Counted from the first letter of the stretch, positions 1 to 6,744 are shown. The stretch: 8,911 nt of DNA from an uncultured Dietzia sp. (GCA_946570335.1 CAMNYG010000038.1:1-8911); one strand, 5' to 3'. Numbers and translations are program-made. Notes: generated by a model not told the origin, from the sequence alone.

Positions 1-1272
1 GTCTACCTGGGCGGCGGCACCGCCACGCAGCAGGCGCTGGGCATCTCCGACACGGTGGAGGACATGCGCGCGTTCCTCACCGCGGCGCTCGGTCCCAACG
101 CGGACGAGGCCAAGATCGAGGCCTACTGCAACGGCGCCGTCGAGCACCACGACTGGCTCGTGGCCCACGGCGCGGTGTTCAACCACAAGCTCTGGGACAC
201 CCCCACCTGGATGCCCGGGGACGATTCGGGTCTGATGTGGATGGGTGAGCGTGCCCAACCGTACGCCTCGGTCGCCAGGCCCGCCGCGCGGGGACACCGT
301 CCCCCGGCTCCCAACTTCGCGGGCAACGTCCTCATGGACGCGCTCGTGGCCACCGCCGAGAAGGCGGGTGTCACCCTGCAGTGCGACATCAAGGTCCGCT
401 CGCTCATCGTCGAGGACGGCCGCGTGGTGGGCGTACACGCCACCGAGTTCGGTGCGGAGCGCGAGTACCGCGCCACCGGCGGCGTCGTGCTGGCCACCGG
501 CGGGTTCGTGGACAACGAGCGCATGGTCGAGCAGTGGGCGCCCCAGCAGCTCGGCAAGGACGCGGTCTCCGACGGCCGCGACGACGGCTCGGGAATCGAG
601 ATGGCCATGGCGGTCGGCGCCGCGGTGCGCCGCATGCACCAGACCGAGACCGCGATGCTCATCATCCCGCGCCTGGTCGTGGGCGCGATGCTCGTCGACG
701 GTGACGGCCAGCGCTTCATCAACGAGGAGGTCTACCCGGGCCTGTACTGCCACGCCGCCGTGCACCACCGCCGTCCGCCGGTGTGGGTGATCATCGACGA
801 GAAGGGCATCGAGGACGTCCCGGAGTCCGAGCTGTGGGGTATGCAGCCCATGCACGCCGCCGAGACCATCGAGGAGCTGGCCGCCGACTGTGGCCTGCCC
901 CCCGAGGCGCTGGCCGACCAGCTCCGTCGCTACAACGCCGGCGCCGAGCGCGGCGAGGACCCGCAGTTCGGCAAGAGCGCGAACTGGGTGCGGCCACTCG
1001 AGCCACCGTTCGGCGCGTACCCGACCGGTGCCGGTGGCCCGGACAGTTTCAACGGACTGCCCCTCAAGGCACAGGGCTTCACACTCGGCGGTCTGCACAC
1101 GGACCTGGAGTCGCGCGTGCTGGACCACTCGGGTGAGCCCATCCCGGGTCTGTACGCGGCCGGGCGATGCACACACGGCCTGCACGGCGAGGGTTACATC
1201 TCCGGTACATCGCTGGGTGACGGCTCGTTCTTCGGTCGCCGCGCGGGTCGCGGGGCGGCTGCGCGGCCGTGA
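1..1272 (+). CDS. FAD-dependent dehydrogenase, 5'-truncated by the window edge (3-ketosteroid dehydrogenase / fumarate reductase flavoprotein-like)
   Basis: The frame is open from base 1 and 423 codons are visible. The N-terminal dinucleotide-binding GxGxxG segment lies outside the window. The first residues read YLGGGTATQQALG, which is typical just after the first FAD-binding region in FAD_binding_2 flavoproteins. Other family marks are the GGVVLATGGF strand near visible residue 160, GLYAAGR near 383 and GYISGTSLGDG near 398, followed by FGRRAG. These C-terminal blocks close the FAD site in 3-ketosteroid dehydrogenases and flavocytochrome c-like reductases. The likely reaction is FAD-linked dehydrogenation or enone reduction of a lipophilic ring or acyl substrate in the cytoplasm; the substrate is not readable. 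The stop overlaps the next thioesterase gene by 4 bp (GTGA), so the two are probably translationally coupled. GTG at 55 is only the first start-like codon in the open frame and is not the real start. Class confidence is high, specificity low. Confidence 0.5.
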   Translation, partial: VYLGGGTATQQALGISDTVEDMRAFLTAALGPNADEAKIEAYCNGAVEHHDWLVAHGAVFNHKLWDTPTWMPGDDSGLMWMGERAQPYASVARPAARGHRPPAPNFAGNVLMDALVATAEKAGVTLQCDIKVRSLIVEDGRVVGVHATEFGAEREYRATGGVVLATGGFVDNERMVEQWAPQQLGKDAVSDGRDDGSGIEMAMAVGAAVRRMHQTETAMLIIPRLVVGAMLVDGDGQRFINEEVYPGLYCHAAVHHRRPPVWVIIDEKGIEDVPESELWGMQPMHAAETIEELAADCGLPPEALADQLRRYNAGAERGEDPQFGKSANWVRPLEPPFGAYPTGAGGPDSFNGLPLKAQGFTLGGLHTDLESRVLDHSGEPIPGLYAAGRCTHGLHGEGYISGTSLGDGSFFGRRAGRGAAARP

Positions 1273-2030
1273 GTGAGATGGGTGCGCGCGGAGCGGACGG
1301 CACCGGACCGGCGGTGGCGATCCCGGAAGCCACGGGGCCGGTGACACCCCGCAGGCCGCGCCCGGAGCTGGACCCGGCCGTGCTGGATCCGGAGCCGGCG
1401 CCCGGGTCACCCGTGGATCGTGTCGACGACGACGAGGCCGGCCTCTACGACCTGGTGGATCAGCTGCGCCGGATTCGTGCACTGACGTCCGGCGGGGTCT
1501 TCGACACTGATCTGGGGCCGCTGGCCGAGAGGCTCCGGGCGGTGGCCGACGAGTTGGAGGCCGCCTCGGCCACACCGCGGCAGCGGTTGGAGACCATGTG
1601 GTCGAGCCGCGGCTACATGGCCAACTGCCCGGTGGTCGGCCGGTCGAACCTGCTGGCCCCGCCGGCGGAGTACGAACTCCTTGAGGACGGCACGCTGCGG
1701 GCGGAGCTGACACTGGGGATCGAGTACCAGGGTCCGCCCGGTCGGGTGCACGGTGGGATCGTGGCGCTGCTGTTCGACGCCGTGTTGGGGCGGGCGAACC
1801 ATCACGCCGGCACCACCGGGATGACCATGTACCTGGACATCGACTACCGCGGTGCGACCCCGCTGCTGGAGCCCATCGTGGTGACGGGTCGGCCGGTCCG
1901 GGTGGACGGTCGCAAGGTGTGGACGCAGGGGGCCATCCACGCCGACGGGAGACTGTGCGCCACCGCTGAGGGCCTGTTCGTGACTCCTGAGGGCTGGGTT
2001 CGGGACGGCGGTCACCGGGGGCACGAGTAG
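1269..2030 (+). CDS. PaaI-like hotdog-fold thioesterase, paralogue 1
   Basis: This encodes 253 aa starting at GTG 1269, which overlaps the preceding stop by 4 bp; ATG 1278 is an in-frame alternative. The C-terminal half is a hotdog domain with the signature EYQGPPGRVHGGIVALLFD. H161-G-G and D170 correspond to the HGG...D active-site motif of PaaI/4HBT-type acyl-CoA thioesterases. It ends with the strands GRKVWTQGAIHADGRLCATA. By family, it would hydrolyse an acyl-CoA thioester in the cytoplasm. The N-terminal half is an unusual extension: an acidic, Pro-rich leader to about residue 50, then a predicted helical part (LVDQLRRIRALTSG and LAERLRAVADELEAA), then an APP-containing linker. Both other thioesterases in the window share this layout, so together they form one local paralogue family. 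Its position behind an FAD dehydrogenase suggests action on a product of that enzyme. The substrate is unknown, and a non-catalytic binding role cannot be excluded. Confidence 0.5.
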   Translation: MSEMGARGADGTGPAVAIPEATGPVTPRRPRPELDPAVLDPEPAPGSPVDRVDDDEAGLYDLVDQLRRIRALTSGGVFDTDLGPLAERLRAVADELEAASATPRQRLETMWSSRGYMANCPVVGRSNLLAPPAEYELLEDGTLRAELTLGIEYQGPPGRVHGGIVALLFDAVLGRANHHAGTTGMTMYLDIDYRGATPLLEPIVVTGRPVRVDGRKVWTQGAIHADGRLCATAEGLFVTPEGWVRDGGHRGHE

Positions 2031-2041
2031 ATTCTGTTGCC

Positions 2042-2740
2042 GTGACCTCTGAATCCCGCGCGTCCCACGAGAACCCCTCCGGCACGGCTGATCCGGCATC
2101 GGCGCCGTCTGCGGGGACCCCGTTCCTGCGGCCGGAGAACGACGGCTCCGGTCACGTCGAGCTGGCAGCCGAACTGCGCCGGCTCCGTGGTCTCGTCGCC
2201 GGCTCGATCTTCACCGACGTCCACGACGCGGTGGCGGCCGTGCGGGAGCTGTCGGATCAGCTCGAGCAGGCCGGCACCCCGGTCGAGCCCTCCATGTTCA
2301 GTCCCTGGGGGACGCCTGAGCATCTGGGTGCCAACCCGGCTATCGGGATGCGCAATCCGGTCTCGCCGCCGCTACAGCCGGTCTCGTTCCCTGACGGCAC
2401 CGTGCGGTGCGACCTGGAGCTGGGGATCGAGTACCAGGGCCCTCCCGGCTGTGTGCACGGTGGGATCGTGGCGCTGCTGTTCGACGAGATGCTGGGTCTG
2501 GCCAACGCGGCCGCCGGCAGCGTTGGCATGACGGCGGACCTGCGGGTGTCGTACAAATCGCCCACTCCGCTGAACGCGCCGCTGCGGTTCGAGGCCAAGC
2601 AGGTGCGAACCGAGGGTCGGAAGATCTGGACCAGCGCCACGCTGCACACCGGGGACACGCTCTGCGCCAGCACGGAGGCGCTGTTCATCGAGCCGCGCGG
2701 GATCCGTGACGAGGACCGTCACAAGCCCATCGAGGGTTGA
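2042..2740 (+). CDS. PaaI-like hotdog-fold thioesterase, paralogue 2
   Basis: This encodes 232 aa from GTG 2042, 11 nt after the stop of paralogue 1, in the same direction and probably the same operon. The hotdog signature is EYQGPPGCVHGGIVALLFD, with H139-G-G and D148 as the putative active-site residues. It is followed by MLGLANAAAG and the strands EGRKIWTSATLHTGDTLCAST. The N-terminal extension is shorter than in the siblings but keeps the AELRRLRGL helix and a helix around VRELSDQLEQAG. Over the catalytic loop the DNA is identical to paralogue 1 for 34 bases (1746-1779 and 2453-2486), pointing to recent duplication or gene conversion. No purine-rich ribosome site precedes the GTG. A TAGATT box at 2028-2033, overlapping the previous stop, could instead serve a leaderless transcript. 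The predicted reaction is acyl-CoA hydrolysis with unknown substrate. A strong hairpin lies just downstream. Confidence 0.5.
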   Translation: MTSESRASHENPSGTADPASAPSAGTPFLRPENDGSGHVELAAELRRLRGLVAGSIFTDVHDAVAAVRELSDQLEQAGTPVEPSMFSPWGTPEHLGANPAIGMRNPVSPPLQPVSFPDGTVRCDLELGIEYQGPPGCVHGGIVALLFDEMLGLANAAAGSVGMTADLRVSYKSPTPLNAPLRFEAKQVRTEGRKIWTSATLHTGDTLCASTEALFIEPRGIRDEDRHKPIEG

Positions 2741-2765
2741 CCCCGACCGAGATCGGCGCCCCCGG

Positions 2766-2804
2766 CTCCGGATCCGCTGCCGCTGTGCGGTAGCGGATCC
2801 GGGG
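2766..2804. terminator. Bidirectional hairpin terminator between convergent genes
   Basis: The 66-bp gap between the converging paralogue 2 and SDR genes holds a near-perfect inverted repeat. Arms 2768-2783 and 2787-2802 pair over 16 bp, with one G-T pair (2779/2791) and a 3-nt loop (2784-2786). Two further weaker pairs extend the base to 2766 and 2804. Each arm contains GGATCCG or its complement. There is no long T-run on either side, as is common for actinobacterial terminators. Position and symmetry suggest it stops transcription from both directions. Confidence 0.5.
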
Positions 2805-2806
2805 GA

Positions 2807-3625
2807 TCACGCTCCGCGCAGCGCCTTCATGCGCTTGTGGGCGCCGGCCACGATGCGACCGCGGTCGACGCCGGAGGAGAACTCGACGCCCTTGGCGTTG
2901 CCCTCGCCTCCGCAGACGTGGACCGGTCCGTTGCCGATGGAGGCCAAGACCTCGTCGGCCACCTCGTGCGGTTCGCTCACGGTCATTCCGGGCAGGTCCA
3001 TGTCCAGGCCGGCACGGATCATGGCGGGGGTGCGGGTCACACCGAGGATGACCTCCACCACGTCGACGCCGTACTCGCGCATCTCGAGCCACAGGCCCTC
3101 GACGAACACGCGGCTGAACGCCTTGGCGGCGGAGTAGATGCTCATGTCGGCGTGGCCGAGGTAGCCGGCCATGGAGCCCATGACCACGATGCCGCCCTTG
3201 CCGCGGGCCTTGAGACCGGGGCCGAAGCGGCGGATGATCTGCATCGGCGAGGTGATGTTGAGGTCGATGACCTTCTGCACCTGTGCCATGTCGGACTCGA
3301 CGAATTCCGCCCCGTAGGTGTTGGCACCGGCGTTGAGCACGAGAAGTCCCAGGTCCAGGTCCTCGCAGGCGGCGGCGATCGTGTCGGTCGAGCCGGCCTC
3401 GGTGAGGTCGGTGGACACGACGCGGCACTCGACACCCTTGGCGCGAACTGCTTCGGCGGTCTCCTCGAGGGCGTCGAGTTTGCGGGCGACCAGGACGCAG
3501 GAGATGCCCTGATCGGCGAGACGGAACGCGATCTCCGCACCCACGCCCTCGCTCCCGCCCACGACGAGGGCCCAGGGGCCGTAGGCAGATGCATCGAAAG
3601 TCTTCGGATTGACAGGTGTCGACAT
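2807..3625 (-). CDS. Short-chain dehydrogenase/reductase (SDR)
   Basis: This encodes 272 aa from ATG at 3625. It is a classical-type SDR with an N-terminal Rossmann fold: GGSEGVG at residues 23-29 is the nucleotide-binding loop, with Gly where Thr is usual in TGxxxGxG. R43-K44 in VLVARKLDALEE would favour NADP(H). LNAGAN carries N98; S151 (GSMAG), Y164 and K168 (YSAAK) complete the Asn-Ser-Tyr-Lys catalytic set. Length and motif spacing are normal for the family, so the enzyme appears intact. It should oxidise an alcohol or reduce a carbonyl in the cytoplasm; the substrate is unknown. The gene is divergent from thioesterase paralogue 3, with 11 bp between the start codons, and convergent with paralogue 2. 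No Shine-Dalgarno sequence precedes the ATG, but TATTCT lies exactly 6 nt before it, suggesting a leaderless mRNA. Local context suggests a shared pathway with the thioesterases and the FAD dehydrogenase. Confidence 0.5.
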   Translation of the reverse strand: MSTPVNPKTFDASAYGPWALVVGGSEGVGAEIAFRLADQGISCVLVARKLDALEETAEAVRAKGVECRVVSTDLTEAGSTDTIAAACEDLDLGLLVLNAGANTYGAEFVESDMAQVQKVIDLNITSPMQIIRRFGPGLKARGKGGIVVMGSMAGYLGHADMSIYSAAKAFSRVFVEGLWLEMREYGVDVVEVILGVTRTPAMIRAGLDMDLPGMTVSEPHEVADEVLASIGNGPVHVCGGEGNAKGVEFSSGVDRGRIVAGAHKRMKALRGA

Positions 3626-3639
3626 ACCCTAAGAATATG
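3625..3639. promoter_or_regulatory. Overlapping divergent leaderless promoters (-10 boxes) for SDR and thioesterase 3
   Basis: On the + strand TACCCT (3625-3630) is followed by 6 nt and then ATG at 3637. On the - strand TATTCT (3639-3634) is followed by 6 nt and then ATG at 3625. Both fit the actinobacterial TANNNT -10 pattern at the spacing expected when transcription begins at the start codon. Neither gene has a ribosome-binding site. The two boxes interlock within 15 bp, so polymerase binding at one would block the other. No convincing -35 was found for either. The TTGACA at 3609-3614 is only 10 bp from the + box, so it is not a normal partner. Confidence 0.5.
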
Positions 3640-4398
3640 ACCAAAGGCAGCGAAAGTCCCGGCTTCGGCGGAGTGCCCCTCCCGGGGCTGCGTGACGACG
3701 AGGTGTTCGGATTCGACGAGGCCAGGAAGCGGTTCGGGGATTCGTTCGACCCGATCCCCGTTCCGGTGCTCCCACCGGCGGATCCGAACCTCGATCGAGC
3801 GGTAGCAGAGTTGCGTCGTCTGCGTGACGCGACGGCGGCGCTGGCCCACTCGGAGGTCGAGCTGGGGGACATCGCCGACAAGCTCGCCGAGGTCGCGGAC
3901 CTGCTCGAGCCGCGGGTCCCGAGCCCGCAGCAGCGCCTGGAGAACATGTGGAAGGGCGCGGGTACGCGCCGTTCGAACCCGGTCAGCGGGCAGGAGAGCC
4001 CCCTCGCCCCGCCGGTCGAGTTCGTGGGCTGTGACGACGGTTCGGTGATGGCCGAGGTGACCATGGGGCCGGCCTATCAGGGGCCCCCCGGCTGTGTGCA
4101 CGGTGGCATCAGTGCGCTGATCATCGACCACATGATGGGGCTCGCCAACCACTGGGGCGGACGGTTCGGCATGACCGCCCACTACGAGCTGGACTACCGG
4201 TCGCCGACACCGCTGCTGCAGCCGCTGACGTTCCGTTGCTGGGTGCACGAGACGGAGGGTCGCAAGACGTGGACGCACGGCACCATCCACGCGGGTGATC
4301 GCTTGTGCGTGGAGGCGCGTGGTCTGTTCCTGGAGGCGGGCGTGCCGATCCCGGGGCAGCCGGGGAGTACGTCGACGGTCACCGACGGCAGCCCGTAG
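3637..4398 (+). CDS. PaaI-like hotdog-fold thioesterase, paralogue 3
   Basis: Starting at ATG 3637 gives 253 aa, the same length as paralogue 1. An in-frame GTG at 3616 would add 7 residues but lies inside the SDR gene and has no better initiation context. The hotdog motif is AYQGPPGCVHGGISALIID, with H155-G-G and D164 as putative active-site residues, then MMGLANHWGG and EGRKTWTHGTIHAGDRLCVEA. The N-terminal extension repeats the family plan: an acidic leader, a VAELRRLRDATAAL helix, a DIADKLAEVADLLE helix, the QQRLENMWKG stretch (paralogue 1 has RQRLETMW) and an APP linker. The catalytic-loop DNA differs clearly from paralogues 1 and 2, so this copy is the most diverged. By family it is an acyl-CoA thioesterase of unknown substrate. 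It is divergent from the SDR gene and convergent with the TetR gene. Confidence 0.5.
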   Translation: MTKGSESPGFGGVPLPGLRDDEVFGFDEARKRFGDSFDPIPVPVLPPADPNLDRAVAELRRLRDATAALAHSEVELGDIADKLAEVADLLEPRVPSPQQRLENMWKGAGTRRSNPVSGQESPLAPPVEFVGCDDGSVMAEVTMGPAYQGPPGCVHGGISALIIDHMMGLANHWGGRFGMTAHYELDYRSPTPLLQPLTFRCWVHETEGRKTWTHGTIHAGDRLCVEARGLFLEAGVPIPGQPGSTSTVTDGSP

Positions 4399-4441
4399 GC
4401 GCAGGCGGTCACCCCCGGCAGGCGATATCCGCGACTGCGCC
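4398..4441. terminator. Possible weak bidirectional terminator
   Basis: The 57-bp gap between the convergent thioesterase 3 and TetR genes contains GGCGCAG (4398-4404) facing CTGCGCC (4435-4441). An inner GCGG/CCGC pairing (4405-4408 with 4429-4432) is set off by a 2-nt bulge, leaving a loop of about 20 nt. The stem is far weaker than the hairpin at 2766-2804 and has no T-run, so this call is tentative. Confidence 0.5.
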
Positions 4442-4455
4442 CCGGCCCGCCCGTC

Positions 4456-5130
4456 TCAGCCCGGCAGGTCGAGCTGGACGACCTTCTGCAGGTAGGGGGA
4501 GATCACGTCGGTGAGGCCGGTGGCGAGCTCGTCGGGATCCTCGGGCGGCAGCGAGATGAAGCTGATCCCGATCCGGGCGATGATCGAGGCCGCGAGTCGT
4601 GCCTGGGCGCGGTCGATCTGCATCCAGCTGTCGGACAGCGCCGGGGTGAGCACCTCGGTCGCCCGTTCGATGAGCGGGCCGGCCTCGGTGGTGATCAGGC
4701 GCAGCAGGTCCGGCTTGATGTCCCCGGTGAGCAGGGCGCGGATCAGGGGGTCGCGGCGGCTGGAGAGCAGGAAGCCGTTGATTCCCTCGCGCAGCGCCGT
4801 CTCGATCTGCCCGGGGTGGCGGTTGATCGAGTCGCGGATCTCGCCGGCGAACGTCTCGGACAGCTGCAGCGCGTACGCCTGGGCGAGGCCCTGGCGGTTA
4901 CCGAAGGTGCTGTACAGGGTCTGCCGGCTCAGCCCGGCGGCCTTGGCCACGTCGGACATGGTGACCGCCGACCAGTCGCGGCTCTCCAACAGGCCGTGCA
5001 TCGCGTCGAACACCGCGGAGCGTAGCGGTCTGCGTTCCCGTCGATTCCCTGCGTGGGAGCGGCTGTCGGTGGTCGAACGGTGACGCGGCATGAGGACCAT
5101 TGTCCCCGATATCGGCTGCCGGGCGCTCAT
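4456..5130 (-). CDS. alkX: TetR-family transcriptional repressor of the alkane hydroxylase operon (AlkX-like)
   Basis: This encodes 224 aa from ATG 5130, which lies 3 bp after the hydroxylase stop, so the gene is very probably co-transcribed. The N-terminal third carries a TetR DNA-binding domain: the helix VFDAMHGLLESRDW at about residues 40-53, then the helix-turn-helix TMSDVAKAAGLSRQTLYSTF at 57-76, then GNRQGL. The rest is a helical C-terminal domain typical of ligand binding and dimerisation. The first 30 or so residues are basic and extend beyond the usual domain; in-frame ATGs at 5100 and 5091 would give 214 or 211 aa. An AGGTAGG stretch just before 5130 gives weak ribosome-site support. 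In Dietzia, a TetR regulator called AlkX is encoded next to alkW1 and represses it; gene order and fusion partner here match that arrangement. Its probable target is the dyad at 6772-6825, which would make it autoregulatory. Confidence 0.5.
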   Translation of the reverse strand: MSARQPISGTMVLMPRHRSTTDSRSHAGNRRERRPLRSAVFDAMHGLLESRDWSAVTMSDVAKAAGLSRQTLYSTFGNRQGLAQAYALQLSETFAGEIRDSINRHPGQIETALREGINGFLLSSRRDPLIRALLTGDIKPDLLRLITTEAGPLIERATEVLTPALSDSWMQIDRAQARLAASIIARIGISFISLPPEDPDELATGLTDVISPYLQKVVQLDLPG

Positions 5131-5133
5131 GGC

Positions 5134-6714
5134 CTACCTGACAGGCAGGAAGTCGACCTTGTCGCGCACCCCGCAGTCCGAGCAGGTCCACGTGTCGGGG
5201 ACGGCTGACCAGGGGGTTCCGGGCGGGAACCCCTCCCGGGGTAGACCGGCGGCCTCCGAGTAGCGGTTACCGCAGCCCGGGCACACGTATTCACCGGTCG
5301 GGGAGGTCTGGTCCGTTGCGATGTCGGTGTCCACGATGACCTCGTCGGTGGCGGTCGCGGTGGCGGTGGGCTCGCGCTGCAGGACCGCGGCGCCGCCGGT
5401 AGCCGATCCCTGCGTTGCATAGCGGGCCAGGATCGTGTCCCGCTTGGAGGGCTGGATGTTGGCACGGGTGATGTCGCCGTCGTAGTGGGCCAGGACGCGC
5501 TTGTCCATGACCCTGCGCCACAGCGGCGGGATGTAGGCCACGACCATCATGGCCGCATATCCGGACGGCAGCTGCGGAGCCTCGTCGAAGCTGCGCAGCA
5601 CCTGGTAGCGCCGCATCGGGTTGGCGTGGTGATCGGAGTGCCGCTGCAGGTGGTACAGGAAGATGTTGGTGACCAGGTGGTCGGAGTTCCACGAGTGCTC
5701 CGGGCGGCAGCGCTGGTAGCGACCGGATGAGGTCTTCTGCCGGAGCAGACCGTAGTGCTCGAGGTAGTTGACGACCTCCAGCAGCGAGAACCCGAAGATC
5801 GCCTGGGCGATCAGCCACGGGGCGACCTGCCAGCCGAACACAGCGATGAGCGCGCCGTAGAGCACGACGGTCATGAGCCAGGCGTTGAGGTTGTCGTTGC
5901 GCAGGGTCCACGGTCCGCGTCCCTGGCGACCCAGCCGTTCCTTCTCGAGTGACCACGCGGACCTCAGCGATCCCCACACGCTACGCGGCAGGAACGCCCA
6001 GAACGACTGGCCGAAACGCGCGCTGGCGGGATCCTCGGGGGTGGCGACGCGCGCGTGATGCCCACGGTTGTGCTCGACGAAGAAGTGACCGTAGCCGGTG
6101 GTGGCGAGCGCGACCTTGGACAGCCACTTCTCGCTGCCGGCGATCTTGTGTCCGAGCTCGTGGGCGGTGTTGATGCCGATGCCGCCGGTGATCGCGACGG
6201 TCCATGCCACGCCGATCGACGCGGCTATTCCGAGTCCGCCCTCGTACCCGAGCCACGACAGGTCGTCCGAGCTCCACAGGTAGCACGCCAGGACGAGCGC
6301 GCCGTACTGGAACGGGAGGTAGAGGTAGGTGCACCAGCGGTAGAACGGGTCGGCCTCGAGGCGGTCGATGACCTCGTCGGGCGGGTTCTCTCCGTCGACC
6401 CCAATCTTGTAGTCGCCCCACGGCACGGCCACGTAGACGAGGAACGGCAGCAGGTACCACGAGACGGTGGCGGCCACGCCCCAGCCGAGCGCGTTGAAAC
6501 CCGCCACCAGAGGCAGCGACAGGAAGAGCCCGGCGGCGGGGATGAGGCCGAGCAGCCACAGGTAGCGCTTGGCGTCGGTCCACGCGTACGGCTCGACCTC
6601 GGCGTGGTGCGCGTGGCCGTGATCGTGCGCGTGGTGGTGCGCGGGGGCGTGCTCGCCGCCGTGGCGATCGGCGCCGCCCCCGTCGGTGGGCCGGATGTAC
6701 TCGGTGCTGGACAT
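5134..6714 (-). CDS. alkW1: Membrane alkane 1-monooxygenase fused to C-terminal rubredoxin (AlkW1 / AlkB-Rub)
   Basis: This encodes 526 aa from ATG 6714. GGGAAGG lies 9 nt upstream; a TTG at 6723 directly abuts that site and is unlikely. The enzyme hydroxylates the terminal carbon of n-alkanes in the cytoplasmic membrane using a di-iron centre. All AlkB histidine motifs are present: HELGHK (185-190), EHNRGHH (214-220), NYLEHYG (316-322) and LQRHSDHH (356-363). Several hydrophobic membrane segments lie between about residues 48 and 310. After a low-complexity Thr/Ala/Asp linker (about 430-475) comes a rubredoxin domain with CPGCG (C478, C481) and CSDCG (C511, C514), the four cysteine ligands of a single iron. 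The usual separate electron carrier is therefore built in, leaving only a rubredoxin reductase to be supplied elsewhere. The N-terminus is strikingly His-rich: ten His among residues 18-37. Rubredoxin-fused AlkB proteins are known in Dietzia and a few other actinobacteria. The gene heads an operon with the TetR gene and is divergent from an ABC exporter. Confidence 0.5.
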   Translation of the reverse strand: MSSTEYIRPTDGGGADRHGGEHAPAHHHAHDHGHAHHAEVEPYAWTDAKRYLWLLGLIPAAGLFLSLPLVAGFNALGWGVAATVSWYLLPFLVYVAVPWGDYKIGVDGENPPDEVIDRLEADPFYRWCTYLYLPFQYGALVLACYLWSSDDLSWLGYEGGLGIAASIGVAWTVAITGGIGINTAHELGHKIAGSEKWLSKVALATTGYGHFFVEHNRGHHARVATPEDPASARFGQSFWAFLPRSVWGSLRSAWSLEKERLGRQGRGPWTLRNDNLNAWLMTVVLYGALIAVFGWQVAPWLIAQAIFGFSLLEVVNYLEHYGLLRQKTSSGRYQRCRPEHSWNSDHLVTNIFLYHLQRHSDHHANPMRRYQVLRSFDEAPQLPSGYAAMMVVAYIPPLWRRVMDKRVLAHYDGDITRANIQPSKRDTILARYATQGSATGGAAVLQREPTATATATDEVIVDTDIATDQTSPTGEYVCPGCGNRYSEAAGLPREGFPPGTPWSAVPDTWTCSDCGVRDKVDFLPVR

Positions 6715-6723
6715 CGCTGACAA

Positions 6724-6730
6724 CCTTCCC
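6724..6730 (-). promoter_or_regulatory. Ribosome-binding site deciding the alkW1 start
   Basis: On the - strand this reads GGGAAGG, 9 nt before ATG 6714. The spacing selects that ATG over the TTG at 6723-6721, which directly abuts the site. Confidence 0.5.
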
Positions 6731-6744
6731 GGAATCCCTCATGT

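Noticed and set aside
55..57. GTG 55 as the start of the FAD dehydrogenase
   Set aside because: The frame is open back to base 1, and the upstream residues (YLGGGT...) are conserved family sequence, so the gene is truncated by the window.
3609..3614. Perfect TTGACA as a -35 box for thioesterase 3
   Set aside because: It is only 10 bp from TACCCT. Any -10 at normal spacing would start transcription downstream of ATG 3637. It may be coincidental or part of an operator.
3616..3636. Upstream GTG start (3616) for thioesterase 3
   Set aside because: It lies within the SDR coding sequence and has no ribosome site. ATG 3637 has an ideally placed TANNNT box and gives the same length as paralogue 1.
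2685..4064. 459-codon open frame on the - strand spanning the SDR gene and part of thioesterase 3
   Set aside because: It overlaps two well-supported genes in other frames, and its translation over the SDR gene is Arg/Gly/Pro-rich with no domain motifs. It is a shadow produced by high GC.
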